From positions 434,001 through 498,000 of the forward strand of contig NZ_BAABKV010000001.1 of assembly GCF_039544005.1 (NCBI RefSeq): a stretch of DNA of 64,000 nucleotides, read 5' to 3'. This document shows positions 1-9,734 of the stretch, one piece after another (within the stretch, counting starts at the first letter, position 1; each line of letters starts with the position of its first letter). The translations under genes were made by a program, and so were the position numbers. Origin of the DNA: Kitasatospora paranensis (GTDB lineage Bacteria > Actinomycetota > Actinomycetes > Streptomycetales > Streptomycetaceae). The notes beneath the pieces were generated by a model that ran no database searches, was not told the origin of the DNA, and saw only the letters and a program-made list of their open reading frames with translations.

Positions 1-2
1 GC

Positions 3-1793
3 GACGCGGTGACCTACTCCATGGTCGCCTACGACATCGCCGACGGCGCCCGCCACGTGCTGGACACCCGGGTCAACGTGCTCCCGACCGCCCTGACCGT
101 CGGCGACGTCGCCGGCAGCCGGGGCGACGAGTACGCGGTCGCCGAGGACAGCCTCGACCCCGCCGGGTACATCAACGCCGGAACCGTCCGGGTCCTGGAC
201 GGCGGCGACGGCTCCACCGTCCGCTGGACCTCCACCACCAAGCGCATCGCCGACGGCACCGACGGGCCCACCACCTGGCAGATGGACGCCGTCGAGGGCT
301 CGCTGGTCACCAGCTCCCAGGACGCCCACGACACCACCACCGCCGCCAACTTCGCCGGCCAGCGCTACGGGCAGCTCACCTCGTACACCGGCAACGGCAA
401 GGTCCGATGGCAGGCCGCCGGCACCAGCGCCTCGCCCCACAGTCAGCAGATCGACCGCGAGCACGGCACCGTCCGGGTGGTCGACCAGCAGCAGAACGTC
501 CGCACCTACAACCTCGGCAGCGGCAAGCAGAAGAGCCTCACCCCGCTGCAGGGCGACCTCAACTACGCGGCCGCCGGCGACCTCGACGGCGACGGCAAGC
601 AGGACGTCGTCGCGGGCGGCAACTCCGACGGCGTGTGGGCCTGGAGCGGCACCTCGCTGCTGTCGGGCACCCCGAAGCAGTTGTGGCGGGCCACTGTCCC
701 CGGTGAGGTGCACGCCGTCACCACCGCCGACGTCAACGGCGACGGCAGGCTCGAGGTCGTGGTCGCCGCCGACACCGCCACCGTCGTCCTGGACGGCCGC
801 ACCGGCAAGGTCCTGACCACTGTCGACGGCGGCGGGAAGTTCGTCCGCTCGGTGACCGTTGCCGACCTCGACGGCGACGGCAAGGCCGAGATCCTCGTCC
901 CCACCGACGCGCTGCGCGCCTACAAGGGCGACGGCACCCCGCTGTGGACGTACAGCGCCCCGACGGGCTCCGGCGACGTGGTCTTCTCCGACGCCGTGGT
1001 CGCCGACGGCCGGGTGCACGTCCAGTACGGGAGCGTCAACGGCATGCAGAGCGCCGACTCCGTGCAGGGCGCCGTCGCCCTCGACGCTGCCAAGGGCACC
1101 GTCGCCTGGCAGACCGCCCCGACCGCGCCCGCAGCGGCCGTCGACGGCAAGCTGCACGGCGCGCTGCTCGACCACGCCGTCTTCGCCTCGCCCCAGATCC
1201 CTTACGCCGACGGCCACGCCGTGGTCCACACCTGGATCGTGCAGGCCGACCCGACCACGACCGGCAACACCGACCTCGCCAGCCCGGAGGTCGTGATGGA
1301 GATCCGCGACGGCCGCACCGGCGAACTGCTCCACCAGTCCATCGGCGGCAGCCCTTGGTCGCACGGCAACTACTTCACCGGCGGCACCGGCACCGGTGCC
1401 GGGCTGGTCGAGGTCAGCTTCGGCGTCTTCAACGTCTTCGGCGCGAACGGCGAGGAGCGGTTCAGCTCGGTGATCCTGCCGCTGCGCACCGCCGAGTACA
1501 TCACCGGCCCGGACGGGCAGCAGCTACTGGCCGGCGGCACCGAGGCCGGAGTCAGCGTGTTCGACCCGGCGATCGTCGGCAACGGCTGGGCCTTCCAGGA
1601 CGACCTCGGCGGCGCCACCCTGCGCGGTGCCCGCAACTACCTCGCGGCCGACCTCGACGGCGACGGCAAGCAGGAGATGGTCGCGCTCAACTTCGACAGC
1701 ACGGGCGTCAACCGTGCGGCCGAATTGCTCGGCGGCGGCGTGCTGTACAGCGAGAACGGCATCCACCAGATGACGACTTTTAAGCTCTCCTGA
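3..1793 (+). CDS. FG-GAP/VCBS repeat protein, 3' part
   Basis: The frame is open to the window edge, so the true start lies upstream; 597 codons are visible. The protein carries repeated calcium-loop motifs of the FG-GAP/VCBS beta-propeller type: DLDGDGKQDVV (about residue 195), DVNGDGRLEVVV (about 243), DLDGDGKAEILVP (about 288) and DLDGDGKQEMVA near the C-terminus. Such propellers are usually secreted or cell-surface and bind ligands through Ca2+-stabilised blades. No catalytic domain is visible in this part, and the signal peptide, if any, would be in the missing 5' end. A strong hairpin terminator follows 43 bp after the stop. Function beyond a propeller scaffold is not assignable. Confidence 0.85.
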   Translation, partial: DAVTYSMVAYDIADGARHVLDTRVNVLPTALTVGDVAGSRGDEYAVAEDSLDPAGYINAGTVRVLDGGDGSTVRWTSTTKRIADGTDGPTTWQMDAVEGSLVTSSQDAHDTTTAANFAGQRYGQLTSYTGNGKVRWQAAGTSASPHSQQIDREHGTVRVVDQQQNVRTYNLGSGKQKSLTPLQGDLNYAAAGDLDGDGKQDVVAGGNSDGVWAWSGTSLLSGTPKQLWRATVPGEVHAVTTADVNGDGRLEVVVAADTATVVLDGRTGKVLTTVDGGGKFVRSVTVADLDGDGKAEILVPTDALRAYKGDGTPLWTYSAPTGSGDVVFSDAVVADGRVHVQYGSVNGMQSADSVQGAVALDAAKGTVAWQTAPTAPAAAVDGKLHGALLDHAVFASPQIPYADGHAVVHTWIVQADPTTTGNTDLASPEVVMEIRDGRTGELLHQSIGGSPWSHGNYFTGGTGTGAGLVEVSFGVFNVFGANGEERFSSVILPLRTAEYITGPDGQQLLAGGTEAGVSVFDPAIVGNGWAFQDDLGGATLRGARNYLAADLDGDGKQEMVALNFDSTGVNRAAELLGGGVLYSENGIHQMTTFKLS

Positions 1794-1835
1794 ACCCTTC
1801 ACGGGACCCCCGCATGACCATCTGAATGAGTGGGA

Positions 1836-1875
1836 GCCGAGTACCCCGCAGGCGCCGGCCTGCGGGGTACTCGGC
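1836..1875 (+). terminator. Strong intrinsic-type terminator hairpin
   Basis: Perfect inverted repeat with 18-bp arms (GCCGAGTACCCCGCAGGC and its complement) around a GCCG loop, followed by TTGTT. It lies 43 bp after the FG-GAP gene and 26 bp before the regulator start at 1901, so it insulates the two transcription units. Confidence 0.85.
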
Positions 1876-1900
1876 TTGTTCGTGTACTGTTGTCGACCTT

Positions 1901-4900
1901 ATGGGCGCACGCGAGACAAACCGGACAGACACCGCACCACCCATGCTGCGCCTCCACCTCTTCAACGGATTCCGGGCCGAGCGCGACTCCGGGCCGCCGC
2001 TGACTGAACGCTGGCCCCGCCCCGGCGCCCGCACCCTGGTCAAGGTCCTCGCCGTCGCCTCCGGCCACTGCCTGCACCGCGAGGAAGTCATGGAGCTGTG
2101 CTGGCCCGACGCCGAACCGCAGTCCGCCGCAGGCAGCCTCCGCGTCGCCCTGCACGCCGCCCGGCACGCCCTCGAACCCGAACTCGCCCCCGCGCCGCCT
2201 CCTCCTACCTCAGGGCTGACGGCGGACTGCTGCTCCTCGACCACGCCGCCGTCTGGATCGACGCCGACCACGCCGAACAGACCGCCGAGGACGCCCTCGC
2301 CGACGGCCGGACCGAACAACTTACATACGCTATAAGCCAATTCACCGGCGAACTGCTCCCTGAGGACCGGTACGCGCACTGGGCCGAGCCCCGGCGCGCC
2401 CGGCTCGCGCAGCTGCGCGAACAGCTTCTGCTCCGCCTCGCCGCCGCCCACCTCGACCAGGGGAGGCACACTGACGCCGCCGCCTGCGCCGAACAGGTCC
2501 TCGCCACCAGCCCCGCCGAGGAACTCGCCCACCGCCTGCTCATCGACGCCTGCCTGCGCCAGGGACAGCGCCGCCGCGCCCTGCGCCAGTATCACCAGTG
2601 CCGCGAAGCCCTCGACGCCGAACTCGGCATCCGCCCCGCCCCCGAGACCGAACGCCTGCACCGCGCCGCCCTGGCTCCCACTCTTGCCTTCGCGCCCGCC
2701 AATACTTCTCTCCCCGCCCGACTGCGCGGCGCGACCCCCGCCCGGCTGCACGGCCGCGAAGACGAGTTGGGCCGCCTACTGGCCCCCGCCGGGCCGCCCG
2801 TCCGCCTGCTCACCGGCGAAGCGGGCATCGGCAAGACGCGCCTGGCCGCCGAAGCAGCCCGTCGCGCCGCCACCGACGGCACCGCTGTCCTGTGGGGCAG
2901 CGGCCAGGACGCCGAGGACCACACCCCCTACGGAATCTTCGCGGCCGCCCTCGACGGCTGGCTCGCCGAACACGACCCCACCGAGCGGGCCAGGGCCGGC
3001 GCCGAGTACCCCGAACTCGCCGCCTTCCTGCCCTCGCTGGGCCAGGTGCCGACCGGCACCGCCCGTAGCCCCGAGGAGGAACGCGACCGCCTCTTCCGGG
3101 CCGGGGCCGCCCTGCTCGGCGACCTCGCCGCCACCCGCCCCGTCCTGGTCGTCCTCGACGACCTGCACGCCGCCGACACCGGCTCGTACCAGCTCCTCGG
3201 CCACCTCGCCCGGCGCGCCCACGACCGCCGCGCCCCGCTGCGCTTCCTCGCCACCTACCGCGAGGAGGAACTCCTCGATGGCGACGCCCGCCGCCGCGCC
3301 GTCGCCGCCCTGCTCCGCCAGCAACTCGCCGTCCGCGAAGAACTCGGCCGGCTGGGGGAGGCCGCCGTGCTGGCCGCCGTCCGCGACGCCACCGGCCGCA
3401 CCCCCACCCCCACGTCTGGGAACTCTCGCTCGGCAACCCGCTGTTCGCCCTGGAACTCGCCCGCGGCGCGGGCCCCGGCAACGACCGGGACCGGCCCCCG
3501 CCGGAGTACGCGATCTGGTCGGCGAACGCCTCGTCCGGCTCGACCCGCACGCCCGCCGCTTCGTCGAGGCGCTCTCCGTCGCCGGAGGCGAAGCCGCCCT
3601 CGCCGAACTCCTGGACGTCGCCGAACACGGCCTCCACCCGCCCGTCACCGGCGCTGCCGCAGCCGACGCCGTCGAACACGCCATCGCCGCCGCCCTCGTC
3701 GAGGAACGCCAGGTCGTCATCGCCGGACCCACCGAAGCCGGACTCGCCTTCCGGCATCCCCTCGTCCGGCTCACCTGCTACGACGGCCTCTCCGCCATCC
3801 GCCGCCGCCAACTGCACGCCTCATACGCCCAGGCCGTCCAGCGCCGCCGCCCCGACGCCGTCGACGCCCTCGCCTCCCACTTCACCCGCGCCGACGACCC
3901 GCGCGCCGCCGAGTACCTGCGCCGCGCCGCCGAGCGCGCCGCCGCGCTCTACGCCAACGACACCGCCGACCGCTACTACCGCGACCTAGTCGCCCGCCTC
4001 GACATCGACGCCGCCCGCGCCCGCCTCGCCCACAGCCAGGTCCTGCGCCGGATGGGCGAACCCGGCCGCGCCGCCGAGGCCCTGCGCACCGCCCTCGCCG
4101 AGTTCCTCGCCCGCGGCGACCACGACGACACCGTCGCCACCGCCGCCCACCTCTCCGAAGCCCTGTTCCGGGCCGCAGAACTCGACGAGGCGCTCACCGT
4201 CCTGGCCGCCCACCCTCCGCAGGCCGACACCGGCGCCGAGGCCCGCGCCCTGCACCACCTCGCCCGCTCCAACCTCCACAAGACCCAGGGCCACTACCAG
4301 GAGGCATTCCTGGCAGCCCGCCGCGCCCAGGACCCCGCCGAACACGTCCCCGGCCCGACCGGCCAACTCCTCCAGGCCCGCGCGCACGCCATGCAGGCCA
4401 TCAACCTCGGCCTGGCCGGCCGCTTCGGCGAAGCCCGCCGGGCCGGGGACCGCGCCCTCGCCCCCGCCCAGGCCTACGGCGACCCCGTGCTGCTCGGCTC
4501 CGTCCTGTCCACCCTGCGTGAGAACGCCCGACGACACGGCCGCCTGCACGATGCCGTCCGCTTCGGCCGCCGGGCCCTCGACCACGCCCGGCAGTCCGGC
4601 GACCCCGTCGCCGCCGCCTTCGAACAGCTCAACCTTGCCGAACTCCACCTCCTCCTGGAGGACAACAGCACCGCCGCCCAGTACGCCGAGGCCGCCGTCG
4701 CAGCCGCCGACTGGGACGACGCCTGGTCACTGCCCTACGCCCTCGCCGTCCTCGCCCGCGTCCTCCTGCGCACCGGCGACCGGGACCGCGCCGCCGCCCT
4801 CCTCGAACGGGCCGGCACCCCTGGCGACGAACAGGCCCACCACGAGGTGCGGCGCGCCCGGGCCCTGCACGCTCTGCGCGGCGACGCCCCCGCCAGTGCC

Positions 4901-5206
4901 CTGGCCGTCCTCGGCGCCGACGCCGCCGAACAGGCCCCCGAACTCGCCGCCTACGCCCACCTCGCCGCCGACCGCCCCGCCGAGGCCGCCCGCATCGCCG
5001 CCGCCGAAGCCACGCGCGCCCACGCCACCGGCGAACGCCTCGCCGAAGCCGAAGCGCTCATCGCCCACGCCACCGCCGCGCACCGCCTCGGCGACCCCGC
5101 CACCGCCGGCACCGCCCTCGCCCGCGCCGAACACCTCACTCGCACCCTCCCGTATCCCTCCGGCCACACCAGGGTGCTGGGACTGCGCGCGAAGCTAGGC
5201 GACTGA
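1901..5206 (+). CDS. Large SARP-family regulator (DNA-binding, BTAD, AAA ATPase, TPR), frameshifted
   Basis: Restored length is 1102 residues. The order is an N-terminal OmpR/SARP winged helix (about 15-90), a BTAD helical domain (about 95-250, containing QYHQCREALDAELG), a P-loop NTPase with Walker A GEAGIGKTRLA (about 305) and Walker B PVLVVLDDLHAAD (about 415), then a long TPR-like helical C-terminus ending in LRAKLGD. No LuxR-type HTH is present. Family members are pathway-specific or global activators of secondary metabolism in actinomycetes; the ATPase-TPR half senses or assembles. The sequence leaves frame 2 near 2190, uses a third frame from about 3405 to 3500 (where the VWELSLGNPLFALEL stretch lies), and returns to frame 2. 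All three shifts equal one missing base, near C-rich stretches. ATG 1943 is an alternative start. No biosynthetic cluster is visible in the window. Confidence 0.85.
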
Positions 5207-5408
5207 CAACGTCCACCGCCGGCCCGTGCCCCGGCTCCGAACAGGAGACACGGAGCACGGGCCCGCGGCAGTGCCCCCGTGCGGCGCAGGTGACGGCTGG
5301 GCTTTCCAGGTGCCGTCGAGAGTCCTCGGACCCAGGACGACGCCGCAGGCCGGCAGCTGCTGACCACGGCAGTAGCCGAGCATCCGAGCGTCCGAAAAGG
5401 CCTGCGCC

Positions 5409-5570
5409 GGCATCGAGCGCACCTTCGGCCGGCTCATGCAGCGTCGTCGCCTCGCCCGCGACTACGAGGCCCTCCCGGCCCGTTCCGAAGCCGTGGTCGA
5501 CATCGCGGTGATCAGCGTCATGACTCGCCGACCCATCGGCGAATCAACCCTGACCTGGCACGGAACCTGA
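5409..5570 (+). pseudogene. IS5-type transposase C-terminal remnant
   Basis: 53 codons in one frame read GIERTFGRLMQRRRLARDYE and then LPARSEAVVDIAVISVMTRR. This is the C-terminal signature of actinobacterial IS5-family DDE transposases (R-ERTFGWL-RRLARDYE-LP-SEA). Everything upstream of this block is missing and no terminal inverted repeats are evident, so it is an old fragment. It lies between the SARP gene and the end of the GH18 gene. Confidence 0.75.
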
Positions 5571-5606
5571 CCCTCGAAGTCGGGGACGAAACGACGAAAC
5601 GCCCAG

Positions 5607-6706
5607 TCAGTTCTGGCGGAGGGCAGGCATGGGAACGGGGACGGCGTACGCGGTGGCGCCCGCGCCGACTCCGCCTTCGCAGCTGTTGGGCGGATCGGTG
5701 GTGACCCCGCGGGTGGAGGGCCGTTCGGCGGCCCAGAACATGTACCCGAGGAGGCCGCTGGTGGTGCCCGCTCCGGCGGGCGCGGCGTTGGCGACCCAGT
5801 CACCGGTGGTCTTCTGGAGGAGGCGGGGAAGTTGTTGCACTCCGGGCGGACCTGCGAGCCCTCGGCGATGTAGAGGCCGGCGGTGAACTTGGCGGGTGCC
5901 AGCGGGCCGATCGGCGGGTTGTAGGTGGGTTTGCCGGTCAGGTGTTCCTGCCAGTTGGATTCGGCGGTGCCGGTGGAGGGCTGCTTGCTGGGGACCATGG
6001 CGTTGGCGTAGTCCAGCACGGGGTTCGCCGTGGTGAGCCAGTGCGCGGTGGCGTACTGGTCGAGGGGGATGAGCCAGCGGTCGCCGGCTGCCACGTCGAT
6101 GGTGAGGCGGGCGGTGGGGTCGGTGCCGGTGGCGTCGTAGGGGTGCGCGGCGCGGTAGGCGTCGATGAAGGCCTGCAGGCCGACGAGGTTGGGGCTGGAG
6201 CTGTTCTCGTAGTCGATCTCGATGCCCACCCCCAGCCGGGAGGCAATGTCCGCGGCACGGCGGCCGAGCAGGGCCGGGTCCTGGGCGAGGGCGGTGTCCC
6301 ACGCGCCGGCGTAAGTGATGCCGCCGATGGAGAGCATGACCCGGATGCCGTGGCTGGTGAAGTAGTCGACCACCGCGCTGTTCATCCCGATCGGCACGCC
6401 GTCGGCGGTCTGCGCGTCGTTGGTGGCGTCGAGGAGGCTGAGGGGCTGGACGAAGCTGAGGACGACCAGGTTGACCGAGGGGCGGCCGTCCCCGCGGTCG
6501 ATCAGCCAGTGGTTGTTGTGGTCGAAGTCGGCCATGTCGCGGACGGTTGCCCAGGTGCAGGCGTCGTTGCTGCACTGCCAGGCCCCGTAGACCTGGATGC
6601 CGGCGGTGGCGGCGGTGGCCTGCGGCGCCGCGGCCGGTACGAGGGCGGCGGCCATCAGCGTGGCGGTGGTGGCGATTGCTCTGAGCCGGTGGAGCGGATG
6701 ACGCAT
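5607..6706 (-). CDS. Secreted GH18-type glycoside hydrolase (chitinase-like), frameshifted
   Basis: An N-terminal signal peptide (MRHPLHRLRAIATTATLMAA, cleavage likely after PQATA-A) precedes a GH18-like barrel: SFVQPLSLL strand, MLSIGG strand (about 140), and GVGIEIDYEN at the position of the DxxDxDxE catalytic motif. The catalytic Glu and the preceding Asp are present, but the first two motif Asp are Val and Glu. Expected role is extracellular cleavage of beta-1,4-GlcNAc glycans, though activity is uncertain with the altered motif. One missing base near 5830 moves the last 75 residues (from LLQKTTGDWVANAAP to the stop) into another frame; restored length is 366 residues. It is transcribed away from the M4 protease promoter region. 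Confidence 0.75.
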
Positions 6707-6852
6707 CGACGCCTCCAGGCGAAGCGGTGGGCCCCGGGCCGTCATATCGTGAGGTCTGGACCACTGGCTGTCAATGGCCCGCGCGCCTGCGGCACGCGTC
6801 CGGCTCTCCGGCGCCGGGCACCCGCCCACTGCCTCGGGCGGGACGGACGGTG

Positions 6853-6882
6853 GGGCCCGGGCGGTGAGCACCGCCCGGGCCC
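6853..6882 (-). terminator. Terminator after M4 protease
   Basis: Perfect 13-bp arms (GGGCCCGGGCGGT / ACCGCCCGGGCCC) around a GAGC loop. It lies 5 bp beyond the protease stop codon on the minus strand, where an intrinsic-type terminator is expected. Confidence 0.8.
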
Positions 6883-6887
6883 GGCGG

Positions 6888-8519
6888 TCAGTTGACGTTG
6901 ACCGCGGTCCAGGTCGCGGCGACCGCGCTGTATTCGGCGCTGCTCGCGCCGTACAGGTCGGCCGCGGCGTTGAGGGTGGCGGTGCGGGCGGCCTGGTAGT
7001 TCGTCGTCGAGGTCATGTAGACGCTCAGGGCGCGGTACCAGACCTGCAGCGCCTTGGCGCGGCCGATGCCGGTGAGGGTGGCGCCGTTGTAGGTCGGGCT
7101 GTTGTAGCTGACGCCGTTGATCGTCTTGGCGCCGCTGCCCTCGGACAGCAGGTAGAAGAAGTGGTTGGCGACGCCCGAGGAGTAGTGGACGTCGAGACTG
7201 CCGACGGAGGAGGACCAGTAGTCGGCGGAGGCGCCGTCCTTGGAGGGCTTGTCCATGTAGCGCAGCGGCGTGCCGTTGCCGTTGATGTTGATCAGCTCGC
7301 CGATGAGGTAGTCCGGGGTGTCGGAGGCGAGGTTGGCGTAGAACTCCACGCCGGTGCCGAGGATGTCGCTGGTGGCCTCGTTGAGGCCGCCGGACTCGCC
7401 GGAGTAGTTGAGGCCGGCGGTGTTGGCGGTGACGCCGTGGCTCATCTCGTGGCCGGCGACGTCGATCTCGGTGAGCGGGTGGGTGTTGCTCGCGCCGTCG
7501 CCGTACGTCATGCAGAAGCAGGAGTCGCTCCAGAACGCGTTCACGTAGTTGCGGCCGTAGTGGACGCGGCTGTAGGCGCCGACGCCGTCGCCGCGTATGC
7601 CGTTGCGGCCGAAGGTGTTCTTGTAGAAGTCCCAGGTGGCCGCCGCGCCGTACTGGGCGTCGACGGCGGCCGACTGGCCGCTGGAGACCGTGCCGGTGCC
7701 CCAGGCGTTGTCGGCGTCGGTGTACAGGGTGCCGGTGCCCTGGGTCTTGTGGGCCAGGTCGGTGGAGTACTGACCGCCGCGGGTGGCGTCCTTCAGCTGA
7801 TAGGTGGAGCCGGAGAGCGTGGTGGTGAGCGCCACGCTGCCGACGAAGACGCCGTTGCCGGTGCCGGTGGCATCGACGGTCTGGATCTGCTCGTGGGTGG
7901 ACAGCACGGCGCCGCTGGCGGCGTCCGTCACGACGACCTGGCTGCTGGGGGTGCCGTCGGCGCGCACGCCCGTGACGGTGGAACGGTAGGCCAGGCGCGG
8001 GGCCCCGGAGGTGGCCCAGACGACCAGGGCCGCGTCGCCGGTGCTGTTCGCCGAGGTGAGGACGGCACCCTCGGTGTCCTTGACGCCGATCGTCGCGCGA
8101 ACGGCGCCCGTGGCCTTGGCGGCGGCCTGCGCGGCGGACAGCTTCGGGGTCAGCGAGGCGGGGGCGATCGGGCCCTGCACCGCGCGGTCGACGGAGGTGA
8201 CGGCGCCCTTCGCGGTCTGGTGCACCACCAGGTCGCCGCCGATGACGGGAAGCCCGTTGAGGGTGCGCTCGTACCGGGTGTGCCGGGTGCCGTTGGCGTC
8301 GACCACGGCGTCCTTGACGACCAGGGCCTCCTGACTGCCCAGGCCGAGGGCGCGTGCGGCGCCGGGGGCGGCCTGCCGGGACTGGCTGATCAGGCTCGCG
8401 TGCTGCTGCGCGAGGTCGGGCTGCGGGGCCGCCTGGGCGAGCCCGGCGCTGACCTGGATGGCGCCGGCGAGCAGGGCGGAGGTGGACAGAACGGCTCCGA
8501 GGGCGAGCTTTCGCTTCAC
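6888..8519 (-). CDS. Secreted M4 (thermolysin-family) metallopeptidase
   Basis: 543 residues. The GTG start at 8519 has GGAAGGAA 6-7 bp upstream and begins VKRKLALGAVLSTSALLAGA, a Sec signal peptide. An FTP/PepSY-type propeptide occupies about 40-200. The catalytic domain shows the zinc motif HEMSH (about residue 358), the downstream zinc Glu in GLNEATSD, and the C-terminal M4 region ending in AVAATWTAVNVN. M4 enzymes are exported zymogens that remove their own propeptide and degrade extracellular protein. The gene stands alone between its terminator and a long upstream non-coding region, so expression is probably set by its own promoter. Confidence 0.93.
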   Translation of the reverse strand: MKRKLALGAVLSTSALLAGAIQVSAGLAQAAPQPDLAQQHASLISQSRQAAPGAARALGLGSQEALVVKDAVVDANGTRHTRYERTLNGLPVIGGDLVVHQTAKGAVTSVDRAVQGPIAPASLTPKLSAAQAAAKATGAVRATIGVKDTEGAVLTSANSTGDAALVVWATSGAPRLAYRSTVTGVRADGTPSSQVVVTDAASGAVLSTHEQIQTVDATGTGNGVFVGSVALTTTLSGSTYQLKDATRGGQYSTDLAHKTQGTGTLYTDADNAWGTGTVSSGQSAAVDAQYGAAATWDFYKNTFGRNGIRGDGVGAYSRVHYGRNYVNAFWSDSCFCMTYGDGASNTHPLTEIDVAGHEMSHGVTANTAGLNYSGESGGLNEATSDILGTGVEFYANLASDTPDYLIGELININGNGTPLRYMDKPSKDGASADYWSSSVGSLDVHYSSGVANHFFYLLSEGSGAKTINGVSYNSPTYNGATLTGIGRAKALQVWYRALSVYMTSTTNYQAARTATLNAAADLYGASSAEYSAVAATWTAVNVN

Positions 8520-8720
8520 GTACGGTTCCTTCCGGGGGTCTACCGCGGGTGTGCGGTCGCACCACGCTCCGAGGCGCCGATCGGCGCGAGCAGGGGCGGA
8601 GCGGGCGCTGTGGGGGCGCCCCGCAGGGTTGTCACCGGCACCCGGAAGAGCGGCGAGGTGGAGGGTTCCTGCGTGGCTGGCCGGAATCATGACGAACAAT
8701 CAACTCCTGACGAAAGTCCT

Positions 8721-8748
8721 TTGCCGTTGCTTGGCAAGAGCTCGCCAA
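8721..8748. promoter_or_regulatory. Overlapping inverted repeats, possible operator
   Basis: Two overlapping dyads, TTGCC-N7-GGCAA (8721-8737) and TTGGC-N8-GCCAA (8731-8748), sit in a locally AT-richer stretch about 200 bp upstream of the M4 protease start. Symmetry and location suit a repressor or activator site for that gene. No regulator is assigned. Confidence 0.3.
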
Positions 8749-8759
8749 GAGGGAATATG

Positions 8760-9531
8760 TCGACCGTGTGACAGTTCTGCGTCGGTGGGCGAATCACTGC
8801 TGGCAGAACGGCATCCGCCCCCGCGCCCTGCGATTTCGAAAGCGGTCCGGAACTTCAGCACGGATCGGGTACCGCAGATGTCATTTCGTCAGCCGAATGG
8901 CGGAGGTCCGCCATGCACGCGCCCTTGCCGGGTCAAGGACAGGCGGCTACCCGCACCACTGCGTGGCGATACCGGTCCGGGCGGGCGTGAAGCGCACGCC
9001 CGGAAACGGATGGGCACAAAGGTCCTGCCGAATCCATGGGCCCGCCTGGCAGGGCAATGCCCGCCCTATTCCTGTCCATGACATTCTGGCTGGGCATGGA
9101 AATGGGGCGAATGCCGGACCGCGCATTCGCCTCCGCCGTTCCCCGTGGCCCATCGCCCGGGGAATGGTCAGCCGCCACCACGCCGCGACTCGGGGCGACC
9201 TTCGACTTGATGACACGGCATGGCGTTCGGCCGTGCCCTTCCCACCGCCGCACCTCTGACAGCGGCGCGAGCCATGGAACTGTCACAGGGGCCGGTGCAT
9301 CTCGGCGCGAGCACTGCCGCCTGGTCGGCCGGCCCGGCCCCGGGTCCGATCCGGATGAGACCGCGCAGCACACCCCCGGGGGCCGTACGCGCGCGGTCCG
9401 ATGCGCCACGTGCGTGCACGGAGAGGCGTCCGGCCGAAGGCCCCGCACGCGTCGGCGCGTACGCTGCCGACGGACGCGGGGTCCGGCGGCCGTCCGCACG
9501 GCCCGGATGATGAACAGGCCGGGCGGCCGTG
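8760..9531. other. Long stretch without a recognisable gene
   Basis: Open frames exist on both strands but none has recognisable domains, a convincing ribosome binding site, or composition like the neighbouring genes. I see only the upstream region of the M4 protease and downstream sequence of the deacetylase-glycosyltransferase operon. Confidence 0.5.
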
Positions 9532-9562
9532 CCCCGCCGGGCGGGCCCGGTGCCCGGCGGGG
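9532..9562 (-). terminator. Possible terminator of deacetylase-GT2 operon
   Basis: 11-bp arms CCCCGCCGGGC / GCCCGGCGGGG with a 9-nt loop, about 170 bp beyond the stop at 9735. GC-rich hairpins are common here by chance, so this is tentative. Confidence 0.35.
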
Positions 9563-9734
9563 ACGGACGGCCGGCGGCAGCACCGGGACCGGGACCGGCC
9601 GACGAACCGACGGCCGCGGAGTGCCCACGCCGAGATCCGGTTGCTCCGACCATGACCGACCTGTCGGCGCGGAGCAGAGGGACCCGGCTCGGGCCGGCTG
9701 AGGGCAGCGTCGGCCGCCCCGGTCGCGGTGTGTG

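Noticed and set aside
1901..5206. SARP regulator as marker of a biosynthetic gene cluster
   Set aside because: No polyketide, peptide, terpene or other core biosynthetic gene is present in the 64 kb.
5207..5606. Complete insertion sequence around the transposase scrap
   Set aside because: Only 53 C-terminal codons are present and no terminal inverted repeats or target duplication were found.
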